Below are positions 28,507 to 36,045 of a stretch of DNA of 64,000 bases, in pieces (position 1 is the stretch's first letter; each line of letters begins with the position of its first letter). The stretch spans positions 396,501 to 460,500 of the forward strand of contig NZ_CP022364.1 of NCBI RefSeq assembly GCF_003119115.1. The letters are read 5' to 3'. Made by a program: the position numbers and the translations under genes. A model generated the notes under the pieces. It ran no database searches, had not been told where the DNA came from, and saw nothing but the letters and a program-made list of their open reading frames with translations. Source of the DNA: Azospirillum sp. TSH58 (lineage in GTDB: Bacteria; Pseudomonadota; Alphaproteobacteria; Azospirillales; Azospirillaceae).

Positions 28507-29349
28507 ATGACGACCGATTCACAACGCCCGCTGGTCGACAGCGCTTGGCTGAAAGGCGCCCTCGACCACCCCGACCTCGTGGTTCTGGATGTGCGCACGC
28601 CGCCGTCTGGCGGCTTCATCCCCGGTTCGATCCATTCCGACTACGCCAAGGCCGGCTGGCGGGCGACGGTGGACGGCGTTCCGGGGCTGCTGCCCGACGC
28701 CGCCTTTCTGGAAAAGTTGATCGGCGGGCTGGGCATCGGCAACGGGGACCACGTCGTGCTGGTCGCCAGCGGCCTGAGCGCCGCCGACATGGGGAACGCG
28801 ACGCGCGTCTATTGGACCTTCAAGACGCTGGGCCACGACCGCGTGTCGGTGCTGGACGGCGGCTTCGCCGCCTGGAGCGAGGGCGGCAACCCCGTCGCCA
28901 CGACGGCCGCCACCCGCCCCGCCACCACCTTCACCGCGGCGCCCCGCGAGGACTTGCGCGCGCCCCTGCCTGTGGTCGCGGCGGCGGTGACCGACGGCTC
29001 GGTCCCGTTGCTGGACTCCCGCTCCGCCGAGCAGTTCGAGGGCAAGGCCAAGAGCCCGCAGGCCCGCGTTCCGGGCACGCTGCCGGGGGCGGTGCTGATT
29101 GAGAATGGCGCCTTCTACTCCGCCGCCGGGAAGCGCTTCCTCTCCGCCGACGCGGTGAAGGCTCTGGCGGATCGGGCCGGGACCGGCGACGCGACGATCG
29201 CCTTCTGCAACACCGGCCACCTCGCCTCCGTGGCTTGGTTCGCGCTGAGCGAACTGGCGGGGATCGACGGGGTCCGCCTCTATGACGGGTCGATGTCGGA
29301 ATGGACCGCCGACCCGGCCCGCCCGGTCAAGAACGGGCCGGCGGCCTAG
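28507..29349 (+). CDS. Two-domain sulfurtransferase (rhodanese / 3-mercaptopyruvate type)
   Basis: A 280-residue protein with two rhodanese domains. The N-terminal half (LVDSAWLKGALDHPDLVVLDVRTPP, LIGGLGIGNGDHVVLVAS) lacks the Cys. The C-terminal half (VPLLDSRSAEQFEGKAKSPQARVPGTLPGAV) carries the catalytic Cys in AFCNTGHLASVAW. This loop, CNTGH, differs from the CGSGVTA of classical mercaptopyruvate transferases and is closer to thiosulfate-sulfurtransferase-like forms. The enzyme moves sulfur to cyanide or thiols. Its TAG stop overlaps the left end of an insertion sequence but is preserved (see findings). A 13-bp repeat precedes it. Confidence 0.88.
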   Translation: MTTDSQRPLVDSAWLKGALDHPDLVVLDVRTPPSGGFIPGSIHSDYAKAGWRATVDGVPGLLPDAAFLEKLIGGLGIGNGDHVVLVASGLSAADMGNATRVYWTFKTLGHDRVSVLDGGFAAWSEGGNPVATTAATRPATTFTAAPREDLRAPLPVVAAAVTDGSVPLLDSRSAEQFEGKAKSPQARVPGTLPGAVLIENGAFYSAAGKRFLSADAVKALADRAGTGDATIAFCNTGHLASVAWFALSELAGIDGVRLYDGSMSEWTADPARPVKNGPAA

Positions 29350-29399
29350 GTTCTGTTCTCAAAGGCTGTGAGGGTTTGGCTGTGCCCTGTTGAAGGGGG

Positions 29400-29753
29400 A
29401 TGGCACGATCTGAACTGAGCGATGAGCAGCTTCAGCATTTGCTGGAGTTGCTTCCGCCGGAACGCCCGTGGACGGGCCGGCCGGCGCGGGACCTGGAGCG
29501 CACCGTGCGGGCGATCCTGTGGGTGAACCGCACCGGCTCGCCCTGGCGCGATCTTCCGGCCGAGTACGGTCCCTGGCAGACGGCGGCCAACCGCTTCTAC
29601 CGCTGGCGCAAGGCCGGGGTATGGGAGCGCGTGTTGGAACTGGTTCAGGCCGAGGCGGATGAGGCCGGCAAGTTGGACTGGAGCCTGCACCAAGTCGACA
29701 GCACAGTGGTCCGCGCCCACCAGCACGCCGCCGGCGCAAAAGGGGGCAGTTGA
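29400..29753 (+). CDS. IS5-type transposase, first frame (OrfA)
   Basis: A 117-residue frame from the ATG at 29400, preceded by GAAGGGGG. It has the DUF4096-type N-terminal domain (ELSDEQLQHLLELLPP, TVRAILWVNRTGSPWRDLP, WQTAANRFYRWRKAGVW) and the first catalytic Asp in HQVDSTVVRAH. The frame ends at a TGA right after a slippery run (GCAAAAGGGGGC) from which a -1 shift would enter the second frame. It is therefore half of a fused transposase rather than a broken gene. Confidence 0.88.
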   Translation: MARSELSDEQLQHLLELLPPERPWTGRPARDLERTVRAILWVNRTGSPWRDLPAEYGPWQTAANRFYRWRKAGVWERVLELVQAEADEAGKLDWSLHQVDSTVVRAHQHAAGAKGGS

Positions 29754-30208
29754 ACCAAGCGCTTGGCCGCTCGCGCGGCGGCTTCTCAGCCAAGATCCAC
29801 CTGCGCGCCGACCGCCACGGCCAACCGCTCGCTTTCGTGCTGAGCCCCGGTCAAGCCGCCGACCAGAGCGCGTTGACGGTGCTGATGGAGGCGGTCGCAG
29901 TGCGCCGAGTGGCAGGTGGACGACCGCGGGAAAGACCCGAGCGCGTGGTCGCTGACCGCGCCTACTCCAGCCAAGCCATCCGCCGCTACCTGCGTCGGCG
30001 CGGGATCGGGGCGGTGATCCCACAGCCCTCCAGCCAGAAGCCCTGTGCTCTGGTGGATTGGGCCGCCTATCGCTCCCGCAACGCCATCGAGCGCCTGATC
30101 AACCGCCTCAAACAGTTCCGTCGCATCGCCACCCGATACGAGAAACTCGCCGCCAACTACCTCGCCATGGTCCACATCGGGGCTATCCGACTATGGCTCA
30201 GGGTTTGA
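29750..30208 (+). CDS. IS5-type transposase, second frame (OrfB), made by -1 frameshift
   Basis: This frame continues the transposase after the slippery A4G5 run near 29738-29747 and has 152 codons from the TTG at 29750. It holds the second catalytic Asp (VVADRAYSSQAIRRYL) and the Glu (NAIERLINRLKQFRR, with the Y-2-R-3-E-6-K-like spacing expected for IS5). No good ribosome site precedes it, so translation most likely comes from frameshifting. The full protein would be about 270 residues. All three acidic residues are present, so it may be active. Confidence 0.85.
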   Translation: MNQALGRSRGGFSAKIHLRADRHGQPLAFVLSPGQAADQSALTVLMEAVAVRRVAGGRPRERPERVVADRAYSSQAIRRYLRRRGIGAVIPQPSSQKPCALVDWAAYRSRNAIERLINRLKQFRRIATRYEKLAANYLAMVHIGAIRLWLRV

Positions 30209-30224
30209 GAACAGGACCTAGTCT

Positions 30225-31808
30225 TCACACGCTCTTGCGGCGCCGGCGGAACCGCCCGAGGTCCGACCGGCGCAGCAAGCCCAGCGCGACCGCCAGAACC
30301 GCGTAGACCAGCAAACCGGCAAGGCCCAGCAGCACCAGCCCGCCCAGCCGCTCGAACAGGCCATGGGCGGTCAGCCAGGGCGAGAGCTGGGTCTGCACCA
30401 GCCACAGCGTGCCGCCCATGGCGAGCGCCGCGATGGCCATGCGCGGCAGATTGCGCAGCAGCCGGGCGTCGGCCTTGAACAGCCCGCGCCGGGTCAGCAG
30501 CCACGCCAGCAGACCGGCGTTGACCCAGGCGGCGACGGAGGTCGCCACCGCCAGCCCGACCTGGGCCAGCGGCCCCATCAGCGCCAGCTTCAGCGCCACG
30601 TTGACCGCCGTCGCGGCCAGCGCCACCCGCACCGGGGTCGCCGTGTCGTGGCGGGCGTAGAAGCCGTTGACGAGGCTGCGGATCACCACGAAGGCCGGCA
30701 GGCCCAGCGCGTAGGCCTGCAGGGTGGCGGCGGACTGCGCCGCGTCGGTCGGGCCGAAGGCGCCGTGCTGGAACAGCACCGACACGATGGGCAGGCCGGC
30801 GACCAGGAAGGCGGCGGCCGCCGGCAGGGTCAGCACCAGCGACAGCTCCACCGCCCGGTTCTGGCTCTCCACCGCGCCCGGCTCGTCCCCGCCCTTGATG
30901 CGCCGGGCCATTTCCGGAAGCAGAACGGTCCCCACCGCGATCCCGATGACGCCCAGCGGCAGCTGGTTCAGCCGGTCCGCGTAGTAGAGGTAGGACACCG
31001 CCCCGGTCGGCAGCAGCGAGGCGATCAGCGTGTCGACGAACAGGTTGATCTGCGTCAGGCCGGACCCCAGGGCCGCCGGCCCCAGCACGGTCAGGAACCG
31101 CTTCACGTCGGGCGTCAGGCGCGGCAGGGCCAGCCGCAACCCCATCCCGGCGCGGCTGGCCTCCCAGTACAGATAGAGGAACTGCGCCAACCCGGCGGCG
31201 AAGACGCCCCAGGACAGGGCGTGGCCGACCGTCGGCATCAGCGGGGCGGCCAGCACCATCGCCGCGATCAGGCACAAGTTCAGCAGGATCGGCGCCGCCG
31301 CCGCCGCCCCGAACCGCCCCATGCTGTTGAGCACGCCGGCCAGCAGCGATTCCAAGGAGATGAACAGCAGGTAGGGGAAGGTGATGCTGGTGAACAGGAC
31401 GGCCAGCCGGAACTTCTCCGGCTCGTCGGAGAAGCCCGGCGCGAAGACCGTCATGAACTGCGGCATGATCGCCAGGATGCCGGCCAGGAACAGCAGCTGC
31501 ACCGCCAGCAGCAGGCTCATCACCTCCTCGGCGAAGCGCTTGGCGGCGGCCTGCCCGTCCTGCACCAGCTTGGCGGAGAACAGCGGCACGAAGGCGGAGT
31601 TGAAGGCCCCCTCGGCGAACAGGGCGCGGAAATGGTTGGGCAGCCGGAACGCCACGAAGAAGGCGTCGGCCACCGGCCCGGCGCCGAGCAGCGCGGCGGT
31701 CAGAACGTCGCGCAGGAAGCCAAGGACGCGGCTGACCAGCGTCAGCCCGCCGACGGACAGGATGTTGCGGAGCACGGTGCGTACGGGTCCTCTGATGGGC
31801 GGCGCCAT
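30225..31808 (-). CDS. murJ: Lipid II flippase MurJ
   Basis: A 527-residue inner-membrane protein of the MVF/MOP family from the ATG at 31808; the frame is open to 31919, but the added part is Pro/Arg-rich and unlikely. It begins with RNILSVGGLTLVSRVLGFLRDVLTAALLGAG, the most conserved MurJ segment, and shows about 13-14 hydrophobic helices. The Arg and Asp in the first helix (SRVLGFLRD) and the later AYADRLN-type motif (here YYADRLNQLPLGVIGIAVGT) are those expected in the central cavity. It flips lipid II for peptidoglycan synthesis and is essential in many bacteria. Its stop lies seven bases from the right end of the insertion sequence, so transcription from the IS could run antisense into it. 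Confidence 0.95.
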   Translation of the reverse strand: MAPPIRGPVRTVLRNILSVGGLTLVSRVLGFLRDVLTAALLGAGPVADAFFVAFRLPNHFRALFAEGAFNSAFVPLFSAKLVQDGQAAAKRFAEEVMSLLLAVQLLFLAGILAIMPQFMTVFAPGFSDEPEKFRLAVLFTSITFPYLLFISLESLLAGVLNSMGRFGAAAAAPILLNLCLIAAMVLAAPLMPTVGHALSWGVFAAGLAQFLYLYWEASRAGMGLRLALPRLTPDVKRFLTVLGPAALGSGLTQINLFVDTLIASLLPTGAVSYLYYADRLNQLPLGVIGIAVGTVLLPEMARRIKGGDEPGAVESQNRAVELSLVLTLPAAAAFLVAGLPIVSVLFQHGAFGPTDAAQSAATLQAYALGLPAFVVIRSLVNGFYARHDTATPVRVALAATAVNVALKLALMGPLAQVGLAVATSVAAWVNAGLLAWLLTRRGLFKADARLLRNLPRMAIAALAMGGTLWLVQTQLSPWLTAHGLFERLGGLVLLGLAGLLVYAVLAVALGLLRRSDLGRFRRRRKSV

Positions 31809-31947
31809 CCTAGCGTTTTCCCCGCCCGCGTCACGCCTTTCGGCATGCCAGCCCGTGTGGAATTTGAAGGCGGGCGGCGGAAACGGTCTGCTAGGATCGC
31901 CGCCCACCCATTGTCCCATCCCTCCACTTCAGACAATCGGAACGTCC

Positions 31948-32727
31948 ATGGCCCAGGGTCTTCCCCTCACCTATCTGGAAGCCGGCGAAGCGAACGGCGG
32001 CACCCCCCTGCTGGTCCTGCACGGCCTGTTCGGGTCGGCGCGCAACTGGCAGACCCTGGCGAAGCGCTTCGCGGAGCGGCACCGGGTCTACGCACTGGAC
32101 CTGCGCAACCACGGCGGCGCCCCCTGGTCGGACGAGATGACCTATCCGGCGATGGCCGCCGACGTGCTGCGCTTCCTCGACGACCGCGGCTTCGCGCGGG
32201 CCTCCGTGGTCGGCCATTCCATGGGCGGCAAGGTGGCGATGACTCTGGCGCTGAACCATCCCGACCGGGTGGAGCGTCTGGCCGTGGCCGACATCGCGCC
32301 GGTCGCCTACACCCACACCCACGCCCCCTTCGTGGCGGCGATGAAGCAGGCAAAACTGGAAGGCTGCACCCGCCGGTCGGAGGTCGAGGCGCAGCTGGTG
32401 GACGCGGTGCCGGAAGCCCCCCTGCGCTCCTTCCTGCTGCAGAATCTCGTTCTGGAACAGGGGACGTTCCACTGGCGGATCAATCTCGACGCCATCGGCG
32501 CCCGCATGGGTGACCTGATCGGCTTCCCGGATCTGGGCGACGCCCGGTACGACGGCCCCACCCTGTTCATCGGCGGCACCCGGTCCGACTATATCGTGCC
32601 GGAAAACCACGCCGCCATCCGCCGCCACTTCCCCAAGGCCGCCATCGAGATGATCGAGGGCGCCGGCCACTGGCTGCACGCCGAACGCCCGCAGGAGTTC
32701 GCCGCGCTGGTCGAAGACTTCGCGTAA
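31948..32727 (+). CDS. Alpha/beta hydrolase, YbfF-like esterase
   Basis: A 259-residue cytoplasmic esterase from the ATG at 31948. It shows LLVLHGLFGSARNW (oxyanion), the DLRNHGGAPW strand that marks the YbfF group, the elbow VVGHSMGGKVAM (Ser), an acidic residue in IGGTRSDYI and a His in GAGHWLHAERP. The DLRNHG pattern is typical of acyl-CoA/palmitoyl esterases of this branch. It diverges from murJ across 139 bases and ends just before a bidirectional hairpin at 32747. Confidence 0.9.
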   Translation: MAQGLPLTYLEAGEANGGTPLLVLHGLFGSARNWQTLAKRFAERHRVYALDLRNHGGAPWSDEMTYPAMAADVLRFLDDRGFARASVVGHSMGGKVAMTLALNHPDRVERLAVADIAPVAYTHTHAPFVAAMKQAKLEGCTRRSEVEAQLVDAVPEAPLRSFLLQNLVLEQGTFHWRINLDAIGARMGDLIGFPDLGDARYDGPTLFIGGTRSDYIVPENHAAIRRHFPKAAIEMIEGAGHWLHAERPQEFAALVEDFA

Positions 32728-32746
32728 CTCCGTAAGGACAAAAAGA

Positions 32747-32771
32747 AACGGGGGCCGCGAAGGCCCCCGTT
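32747..32771 (-). terminator. Rho-independent terminator for the ParA-like gene
   Basis: The arms AACGGGGGCC (32747-32756) and GGCCCCCGTT (32762-32771) are perfect with a 5-base loop. Reading leftward it is followed by TCTTTTTG, so it ends transcripts of the minus-strand gene that stops at 32853. It may also stop the convergent esterase transcript, though without a T-run on that strand. Confidence 0.8.
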
Positions 32772-32798
32772 CCCGCATGCTGGCGATGAATCATCCGC

Positions 32799-32874
32799 TC
32801 AGAGCGCGTCCTGGCGGTGATTCTTTCAGAGCGCGCCCTGGCGGCGATTCTTTCAGAGCGCGCCCTGGCGGGCG
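32799..32874. repeat. 27-bp tandem repeat over the stop of the ParA-like gene
   Basis: The unit starting TCAGAGCGCGCCCTGGCGGC recurs at 32799, 32826 and 32853 (the last in part), period 27. The TCA that begins each unit is the minus-strand stop, so the 3' end of the gene (Arg-Gln-Gly-Ala-Leu-stop) has been copied twice downstream. Being 9 codons long, the array would extend the protein in frame only if the first stop changed. Confidence 0.85.
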
Positions 32875-34304
32875 CCGGTCTTGGCGGCCGGACCGGCGGA
32901 CTGGTTGAAGGCGTCGCGCAGGTAGGGCGACAGCGCCTGACGCATCGTGCGCAGCCACTCGTGGATGATGATCAGCGAGCGGGACGCGACCGGCGGGGTC
33001 ATGCCCAGCTTCACCAGATCCTCGCGGGTCATCTGGGCCACCTCGTCGATGCGATGGCCGGTCAGGCGCGCCCAGGCCGGGGCCGTGCAGGGGGCCATGG
33101 AGATGACCTCGACACCCTCGCGCTCCACCATCTCCGCCTTGCGGCGGGCGTATTGGCTGTCGTCGAGCTGCGAGAAGGGGCCGGAGAAGCCGTTCTCGAC
33201 CAGGACGCGCTTGGCCTTCGGGGCGATGGTGGCAATGCGCTCCAGCGTGTTCATGCCGGTGGACAGCGATGCGAGATCGACGGTGACCGGCACCATGAAG
33301 GTCAGCCGCTCGCCCTCGCCGACGTAGTAGTCGAAGCCCGACACCTCGGCCCAGTTGAAGAACCACTGGGAGATGTTGCCGCCGAAGTCGAAGAGGCGGC
33401 CGCCGCGCTGCAGCTCCGGACCGATCTGGTCCCAGAATTCGTAGAAGCCGTCACCCGAGCCCATCATGTTCATGAAGTCCTGGGTGATGCGGCGGTGCTC
33501 GACCACCTCCGGGCCGAACAGGCGGTTCAGGCGCTCGTTGACCTCATACTCGACGACCTTGAGCTGAAGGCCTTCAAGCATGGCGGTCGCCATCAGGTGA
33601 TGGGACAGCAGCGTCTTGCCGACGCCACCGCGGTCGTTGAGAACGAAGATGGTGCCCAGCATGCGATCGCCTTTCCAGGGTCTGTTCGTTGTCGAATCTT
33701 GAGGTGTTGAAACGTGAGGGGCCGGCGCCCGGAAGTTCTCTGCCTGGGGAGCCGGAGCCTGAATGGAAGGAGTTTCCGGAACCGGAACCGGCTCGACCGC
33801 TGGACCGCCGGGTTCGGTGGCCGCTGGGGCCGGTTCCGGAACGGGATCCGGCTCTGGAGCCGAAGGGAGTTCCGGTTCCGGCACGGCGGATTCCCGCGGG
33901 CCGTCGGTCGCGCCTTCCACCATGTCCGGTTCGGCCGGTTCCGGCGCAGGCGCCGCATCCTCGTCGTCGGCCGGCTGTCCGGCGGCGAGAGCGGCACGGT
34001 GCACCGCGTCCAGCGTTTCGCGCGGGGTCGTGCCGCCGGGATCCTCCCCGTCCACGCCGCCGTCGCGCCCTTCGTTCCCCACGAGGAAGAAGGCGGAGCG
34101 CAGGGTGACCGGCGAGATCGGCTGGTTGTCGCGGGCGGTGACGCCCAGCTTCGCCAGCACGTCGGAGATTTCCGCCCAGGACAGGCCGCGCTCGCGCATC
34201 AGGCCGATGTCGGCGTAGCTTTCGCGGACGGCCTGCATGGCCGAGCGGTTTCCAGTCGGACGATCGGCAAGGAGCCGTTCCAGTTCCGCGCGATCAATCG
34301 ACAC
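32853..34304 (-). CDS. ParA/MinD-like ATPase with N-terminal helical domain and Pro-rich linker
   Basis: A 483-residue protein if it begins at the GTG at 34304; an ATG at 34445 extends it by 47 residues that look non-coding. Residues 1-85 form a helical module (AELERLLADRPTGNRS, RERGLSWAEISDVLAKLGV, ISPVTLRSAFFL) that resembles helix-turn-helix units of plasmid mobilisation proteins. Then come about 100 residues of Glu/Pro/Ala repeats. The ATPase domain starts with TIFVLNDRGGVGKTLLSHHL, a deviant Walker A box in which the signature Lys is Arg. It continues with LKVVEYEVNER, LFDFGGNISQW (switch II-like) and LVENGFSGPF. It lies divergently from the Pro-rich gene at 34517. Cargo and partner are unknown; a positioning or partition role is inferred from the family. 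Confidence 0.75.
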   Translation of the reverse strand: MSIDRAELERLLADRPTGNRSAMQAVRESYADIGLMRERGLSWAEISDVLAKLGVTARDNQPISPVTLRSAFFLVGNEGRDGGVDGEDPGGTTPRETLDAVHRAALAAGQPADDEDAAPAPEPAEPDMVEGATDGPRESAVPEPELPSAPEPDPVPEPAPAATEPGGPAVEPVPVPETPSIQAPAPQAENFRAPAPHVSTPQDSTTNRPWKGDRMLGTIFVLNDRGGVGKTLLSHHLMATAMLEGLQLKVVEYEVNERLNRLFGPEVVEHRRITQDFMNMMGSGDGFYEFWDQIGPELQRGGRLFDFGGNISQWFFNWAEVSGFDYYVGEGERLTFMVPVTVDLASLSTGMNTLERIATIAPKAKRVLVENGFSGPFSQLDDSQYARRKAEMVEREGVEVISMAPCTAPAWARLTGHRIDEVAQMTREDLVKLGMTPPVASRSLIIIHEWLRTMRQALSPYLRDAFNQSAGPAAKTGARQGAL

Positions 34305-34516
34305 CGTGTGTACCCGGCTTTGCGTGGTTCTGGGGAGGGGGTGGGTAGGATTTGTGATACCGCAGGATTCCGTTCCCCCCGATGCGGAAAAAATAGTACA
34401 AGCGATTGGGGTGCGCAAACGGTTTCCAACCATGTTCAACCGCATTAAACCTGTGACACGGCAACCTTCCTTGGTCTCCGTCAGGATTGCAGGATAGGGC
34501 CCGGCGTTTGGCGAAG

Positions 34517-35263
34517 ATGCCCTATGATTTCCGATCGCAGGATCAGCGGACCGCCGACTCCGGGCGGACGCCGGGGACGCCCATCGGCTTCCACGAGCTT
34601 CGCCAGGCCTGCGAGATTTCCGCTCTTCGAGAGGACCTGGAACGCGTCCTCCAGGACACCGGCGCCCTGCGCGACAGCATCGAGGACGCGGTGGAGCAGG
34701 TGCGCCAGCGCTTCGCCGCCCTGACGGCGGAGGAGCTGGCGAATTCCGAGACGATGGCGCCGCTGCTCCAGTTCGCGGTGTCGACCCTGCTGTCCATCCG
34801 CGACGAGGCGCGGCGCATCAACACCCGGACCGGCCCGGTCGACGATGACGACCGCCCCACGCGGACCGTCGCCGACCCGCGCCCCCAACCGGCTCCAGCG
34901 ACACCGCAGAGCGCGCCGCAAGCGGCCCCGCCCCCCGCCCCCCAGACCGCTCCCCAGACCGCCCCCCAGACCTACGCGCCGCCGCCGTCCGACGAGCCGG
35001 CCCCTTCCTTCGCCGCCGAACCGTCGCACGACGATCCGCCCCAGCCGTCTTCGCCCCCGTCCCCGGCGCCGGTTCTGTCGCCCTTCGTCCCACGCTCGCC
35101 GGCCCCGGCGCCGCAGCGGCCGGCGGCTCCGGACCCTGCTCCCGACGCGCCTCCGGCTCCCTCCTGGCTTTCGCCCCTGTCCGGGCGCAAGGGCGGCCCA
35201 GGGGCCAACGGCACCGCCCCCCGCAGCGGCAATGTGGACTGGCTGAGCCGGCCCAAGCGCTGA
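34517..35263 (+). CDS. Proline-rich hypothetical protein with helical N-terminus and two terminal Trp-Leu-Ser motifs
   Basis: A 248-residue protein from the ATG at 34517; a TTG at 34487 is a weaker start. Residues about 20-100 are helical and acidic (LREDLERVLQDTGALRDSIEDAVEQVRQRFAAL, NSETMAPLLQFAVSTLLS) and may pair as a coiled coil. Residues 105-215 are Pro/Ala/Ser-rich with short Pro-Gln-Thr-Ala repeats, so disordered. The C-terminus has two short motifs, SWLSPL and DWLSRPKR. No family is recognised. It diverges from the ParA-like gene, with a 212-base shared promoter region. A scaffold or tether for that ATPase is a plausible but unproven role. Confidence 0.65.
   Translation: MPYDFRSQDQRTADSGRTPGTPIGFHELRQACEISALREDLERVLQDTGALRDSIEDAVEQVRQRFAALTAEELANSETMAPLLQFAVSTLLSIRDEARRINTRTGPVDDDDRPTRTVADPRPQPAPATPQSAPQAAPPPAPQTAPQTAPQTYAPPPSDEPAPSFAAEPSHDDPPQPSSPPSPAPVLSPFVPRSPAPAPQRPAAPDPAPDAPPAPSWLSPLSGRKGGPGANGTAPRSGNVDWLSRPKR
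34942..34977. repeat. 12-bp tandem repeat coding Pro-Gln-Thr-Ala
   Basis: Three successive 12-base units of the form CCCCAGACCGCY occur in the linker of the Pro-rich protein, the last one changed at its end. They encode Pro-Gln-Thr-Ala repeats. The length would vary without a frameshift. Confidence 0.7.
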
Positions 35264-35379
35264 CCCGTTCCCCCCCTGATCTCGTCGAGCCACATTGTTG
35301 CGGGAAGGTCGCACCTCATCCGAACGCACCCACGTCACACCGATTTTCCTTGAACTCCGAAATGGGTGTGGCTACCACT

Positions 35380-35408
35380 TTATTTGGTAAATGAATCTTT
35401 ACCAATAA
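35380..35408. promoter_or_regulatory. AT-rich inverted repeat upstream of the single-receiver regulator
   Basis: TTATTTGGTAAA at 35380-35391 and TTTACCAATAA at 35398-35408 are inverted copies apart from one extra T, separated by six bases. The element ends 27 bases before the ATG at 35436. The core TTTGGTAAATGAA (35383-35395) recurs exactly at 39282-39294 upstream of the type I secretion genes. A shared operator is inferred. Confidence 0.5.
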
Positions 35409-35435
35409 CACCTGCGGCGACGCATGGGGGTGGTC

Positions 35436-35942
35436 ATGGCACGGGATGATGTGGACACGCTGGCACGACCGGCGTCCCGCCTGGAATGGCGGCACCGCTG
35501 CGGCCCGGCCGCCCAGGCCGACCGGAAAGATTCCACCCGGGGCGACGCTCCGGCGACGGTTCGTCCCCTGCGGTTGCTGATCGTGGAAGACGAATCCTTG
35601 GCCGCCGAGGCGGTGGGGATGGCCGCCATGGACCTCGGCCACATCGTCTGCGGCACCGCCCGCACCGAGGAGGAGGCGGTGGCGATCGCCGGTCGCGAGC
35701 GCCCCGACGTGGCGCTGATGGACGTCCGGCTGGCCGGCGGCGACGGGATCGAGGCGGCGCGGCGCCTGCGCGCCAACTACGGCATCCGCTCGATCTTCCT
35801 CTCCGGCTACGCCAACCACGCGATCATGGCGCGCATCACCGAGACCTATCCCCTGGGCGTGGTCAACAAACCCTATTCGCTCGCCCAATTGAAGCTGGCG
35901 CTGGACCTCGCCGCGCGGCGCCTGCACGGCCCGCGCGGCTGA
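35436..35942 (+). CDS. Single-domain response regulator (CheY-like)
   Basis: A 168-residue protein from the ATG at 35436, which has GGGGGTGG upstream; an ATG four codons earlier is possible. After about 45 disordered residues comes a receiver: LLIVEDESLAAEAVG (acidic pair), phospho-Asp in VALMDVRLAGGDGIEAA, SIFLSGYANHAI (Ser for the usual Thr) and VVNKPYSLAQL (Lys). No output domain follows, so it acts by protein-protein contact or phosphotransfer. This 'LSGYA...NKPY' style is common in stand-alone alphaproteobacterial receivers. No kinase is adjacent. It converges with the secretion genes and shares an upstream motif with them. Confidence 0.88.
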   Translation: MARDDVDTLARPASRLEWRHRCGPAAQADRKDSTRGDAPATVRPLRLLIVEDESLAAEAVGMAAMDLGHIVCGTARTEEEAVAIAGRERPDVALMDVRLAGGDGIEAARRLRANYGIRSIFLSGYANHAIMARITETYPLGVVNKPYSLAQLKLALDLAARRLHGPRG

Positions 35943-35954
35943 CACCCCGCGTCA

Positions 35955-36008
35955 CCGAACAAGGAAAGGGCGGCCTCCCCCATGGGAAGCCGCCCTTTCC
36001 TTGTTCGG
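35955..36008. terminator. Perfect 20-bp stem, bidirectional terminator
   Basis: CCGAACAAGGAAAGGGCGGC at 35955-35974 pairs without mismatch with 35989-36008, with a 14-base loop. It lies between the convergent response regulator (stop 35942) and the HlyD gene (stop 36046). Strong symmetry and placement make it a two-way terminator even without long T-runs. Confidence 0.8.
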
Positions 36009-36045
36009 ACGATCGCGGAGCGCGAAGCCCCTTAGGCTTGGCCAC

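Larger units (their letters stand above)
29349..30218 (+). mobile_element. IS5-family insertion sequence (IS427-like), 870 bp, apparently intact
   Basis: Terminal inverted repeats are visible: GGTTCTGTTCTCAAA at 29349-29363 and its inverse with one mismatch at 30204-30218. They are flanked by a TA duplication (29347-29348 and 30219-30220). Two overlapping frames encode one DDE transposase by -1 frameshifting. The element sits between the stop codons of the convergent sulfurtransferase and murJ genes. The small target duplication, 870-base length and frameshift organisation fit the IS427 group of IS5. The exact name needs ISfinder. Confidence 0.9.

Noticed and set aside
29400-30208. The transposase as a broken pseudogene
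   Set aside because: The break lies at a slippery run, both frames keep all catalytic residues and the ends are intact, which fits programmed frameshifting.
32799-32874. 27-bp repeats as a CRISPR or origin iterons
   Set aside because: Direct tandem copies of a gene end without spacers; no replication gene is adjacent.
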